Made by a program: the position numbers and the translations under genes. The notes under the pieces are model-generated. The model did no database searches and was not told where the DNA came from. It saw nothing but the letters and a program-made list of their open reading frames with translations. From Rickettsiales bacterium (GTDB lineage: Bacteria; Pseudomonadota; Alphaproteobacteria; Rickettsiales; UBA1997), in contig CANGQE010000086.1 in the NCBI GenBank assembly GCA_947455845.1, forward strand, positions 1 through 5,915: a DNA stretch of 5,915 nt, given 5' to 3'. Position 1 is the first letter of the stretch. Every line of letters starts with the position of its first letter. This document shows, in pieces, positions 5,335 to 5,915 of the stretch.

Positions 5335-5413
5335 CAGTTAGCAGTTAACAATTATCAATTATCAGTTTGAACAATTGCTAATTGCTTAATTGTTAACTGA
5401 TAATTGTTAATTG
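5335..5413. repeat. Heptamer inverted-array element 5 (fabI / gmk gap)
   Basis: The left arm at 5335-5368 reads cagttag, cagttaa, caattat, caattat, cagttt. After the 3-nt spacer gaa, the right arm at 5372-5413 carries caattg, ctaattg, an extra c, then ttaattg, ttaactg, ataattg, ttaattg. The arms pair imperfectly; the best block is 5343-5362 against the units at 5390-5412. The array fills most of the 91-bp gap and stops 5 bp before the gmk start codon, so the gmk leader is largely repeat. The single extra base at 5385 breaks the 7-bp phase of the right arm. Confidence 0.88.
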
Positions 5414-5418
5414 AATCA

Positions 5419-5915
5419 ATGTTCATAAACCACCAACCTTTCCTCATTATCATCTCCTCCCCGTCAGGCGCAGGCAAGTCAACGCTTTGTCGGATGACGA
5501 TTCAAAATGACCCCTTAATTAAACTTTCCGTTTCAGCGACCACTCGCAAACAAAGACCAAAAGAAATTCACGGACAAGATTACCATTTTGTTAGCCCTGA
5601 AGAATTTTCTGCAATGCAAAAAGAAAATGAATTCTTGGAACACGCCACAGTGTTTGGCAATAGCTACGGCACTCCAAGAAATCTAGTTGAGTCCGAGTTA
5701 AAAAATGGCAATTGCATTTTGTTCGACATTGATTGGCAAGGTGCGCGCCAGATTAAAGAAAATTTTGACAAGGATGCCGTGGTCTCGATTTTTATTCTGC
5801 CACCATCAATGCAAGAATTGGAAAGACGTTTAAGAGCGCGCGCTCAAGATCCTGAAGAAATTGTGCAAGACCGCATGAAAAAAGCCCGCGACGAAATCAG
5901 TCATTTTGATGAATA
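5419..5915 (+). CDS. gmk: Guanylate kinase, 3' end cut by the window edge
   Basis: Guanylate kinase phosphorylates GMP (and dGMP) to GDP with ATP, an essential cytosolic step in nucleotide supply. The frame opens at ATG 5419 and stays open to the right edge, giving 165 complete codons of an expected 200 or so. The P-loop is SPSGAGKST (14-22). The GMP-binding SVSATTRKQRPKEIHGQDYHF (37-57) includes S39, R43, R46 and Y55. FLEHATVFGNSYGTP (72-86) follows, then the DIDWQGA block (103-109) and the lid region ILPPSMQELERRLRARAQD (126-144). The last visible residues, ARDEISHFDE, match the family's conserved region before the C-terminal helix. The start gives a normal-length N-terminus. No Shine-Dalgarno is present, and a heptamer array ends 5 bp upstream. 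Confidence 0.96.
   Translation, partial: MFINHQPFLIIISSPSGAGKSTLCRMTIQNDPLIKLSVSATTRKQRPKEIHGQDYHFVSPEEFSAMQKENEFLEHATVFGNSYGTPRNLVESELKNGNCILFDIDWQGARQIKENFDKDAVVSIFILPPSMQELERRLRARAQDPEEIVQDRMKKARDEISHFDE

Noticed and set aside
154..5413. The regular short repeats as a CRISPR array
   Set aside because: Units are 7 bp and directly contiguous, with no unique spacers and no cas genes.

Overview
The window is AT-rich bacterial chromosome, most likely from an alphaproteobacterium. FabI has an alphaproteobacterial look (a VMPxYNVMGVAKAALEASVRYL-type core and a GYHVVGMKAxDAPDIS-type tail). The guanylate kinase has the SSPSGAGKS, DIDWQGA and ILPPSMQELERRLRARAQD signatures. The NifU-family protein has the NFU1-type two-domain layout. 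A leuD gene suggests a cell that still makes leucine rather than an extremely reduced parasite. Assignment to family or genus is not possible from this sequence alone.

Layout: positions 1-2579 are read on the minus strand. In transcription order they hold a YejA-like family 5 solute-binding protein (2579-867), a NifU/NFU1-type Fe-S carrier (785-222), tRNA-Arg(CCG) (149-73), and the first 13 codons of another gene (41-1). Positions 2643-5915 are read on the plus strand: ribF (2643-3614), leuD (3883-4497), fabI (4509-5327) and the first 165 codons of gmk (5419 to the edge). The two halves diverge from a 63-bp gap at 2580-2642. The genes serve unrelated housekeeping roles: peptide uptake, Fe-S delivery, FMN/FAD synthesis, leucine synthesis, fatty acid elongation and GMP phosphorylation. 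Only leuD-fabI (11-bp spacer) looks like a tight operon.

The unusual content lies between the genes. Five gaps carry arrays of a 7-bp unit, CA[A/G]TTA[A/G/T]. In four gaps the array appears twice in opposite orientation, giving AT-rich stems of about 24-32 bp; the fifth has one arm only. These arrays reach into genes: one unit supplies the start codon and first residues of the solute-binding protein, and another supplies its last three residues and stop. A second repeat at 3570-3662 is a compound palindrome: two small hairpins in opposite orientation flank a 14-bp stem, like a REP doublet (REPIN). It encodes the last 14 residues and stop of RibF. A third GC-rich hairpin repeat follows at 3666-3754. 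None of the seven visible start codons has a Shine-Dalgarno sequence. I see no mobile-element protein, CRISPR array, defence gene or other new protein system. The repeats and their effect on gene ends are the most novel feature.
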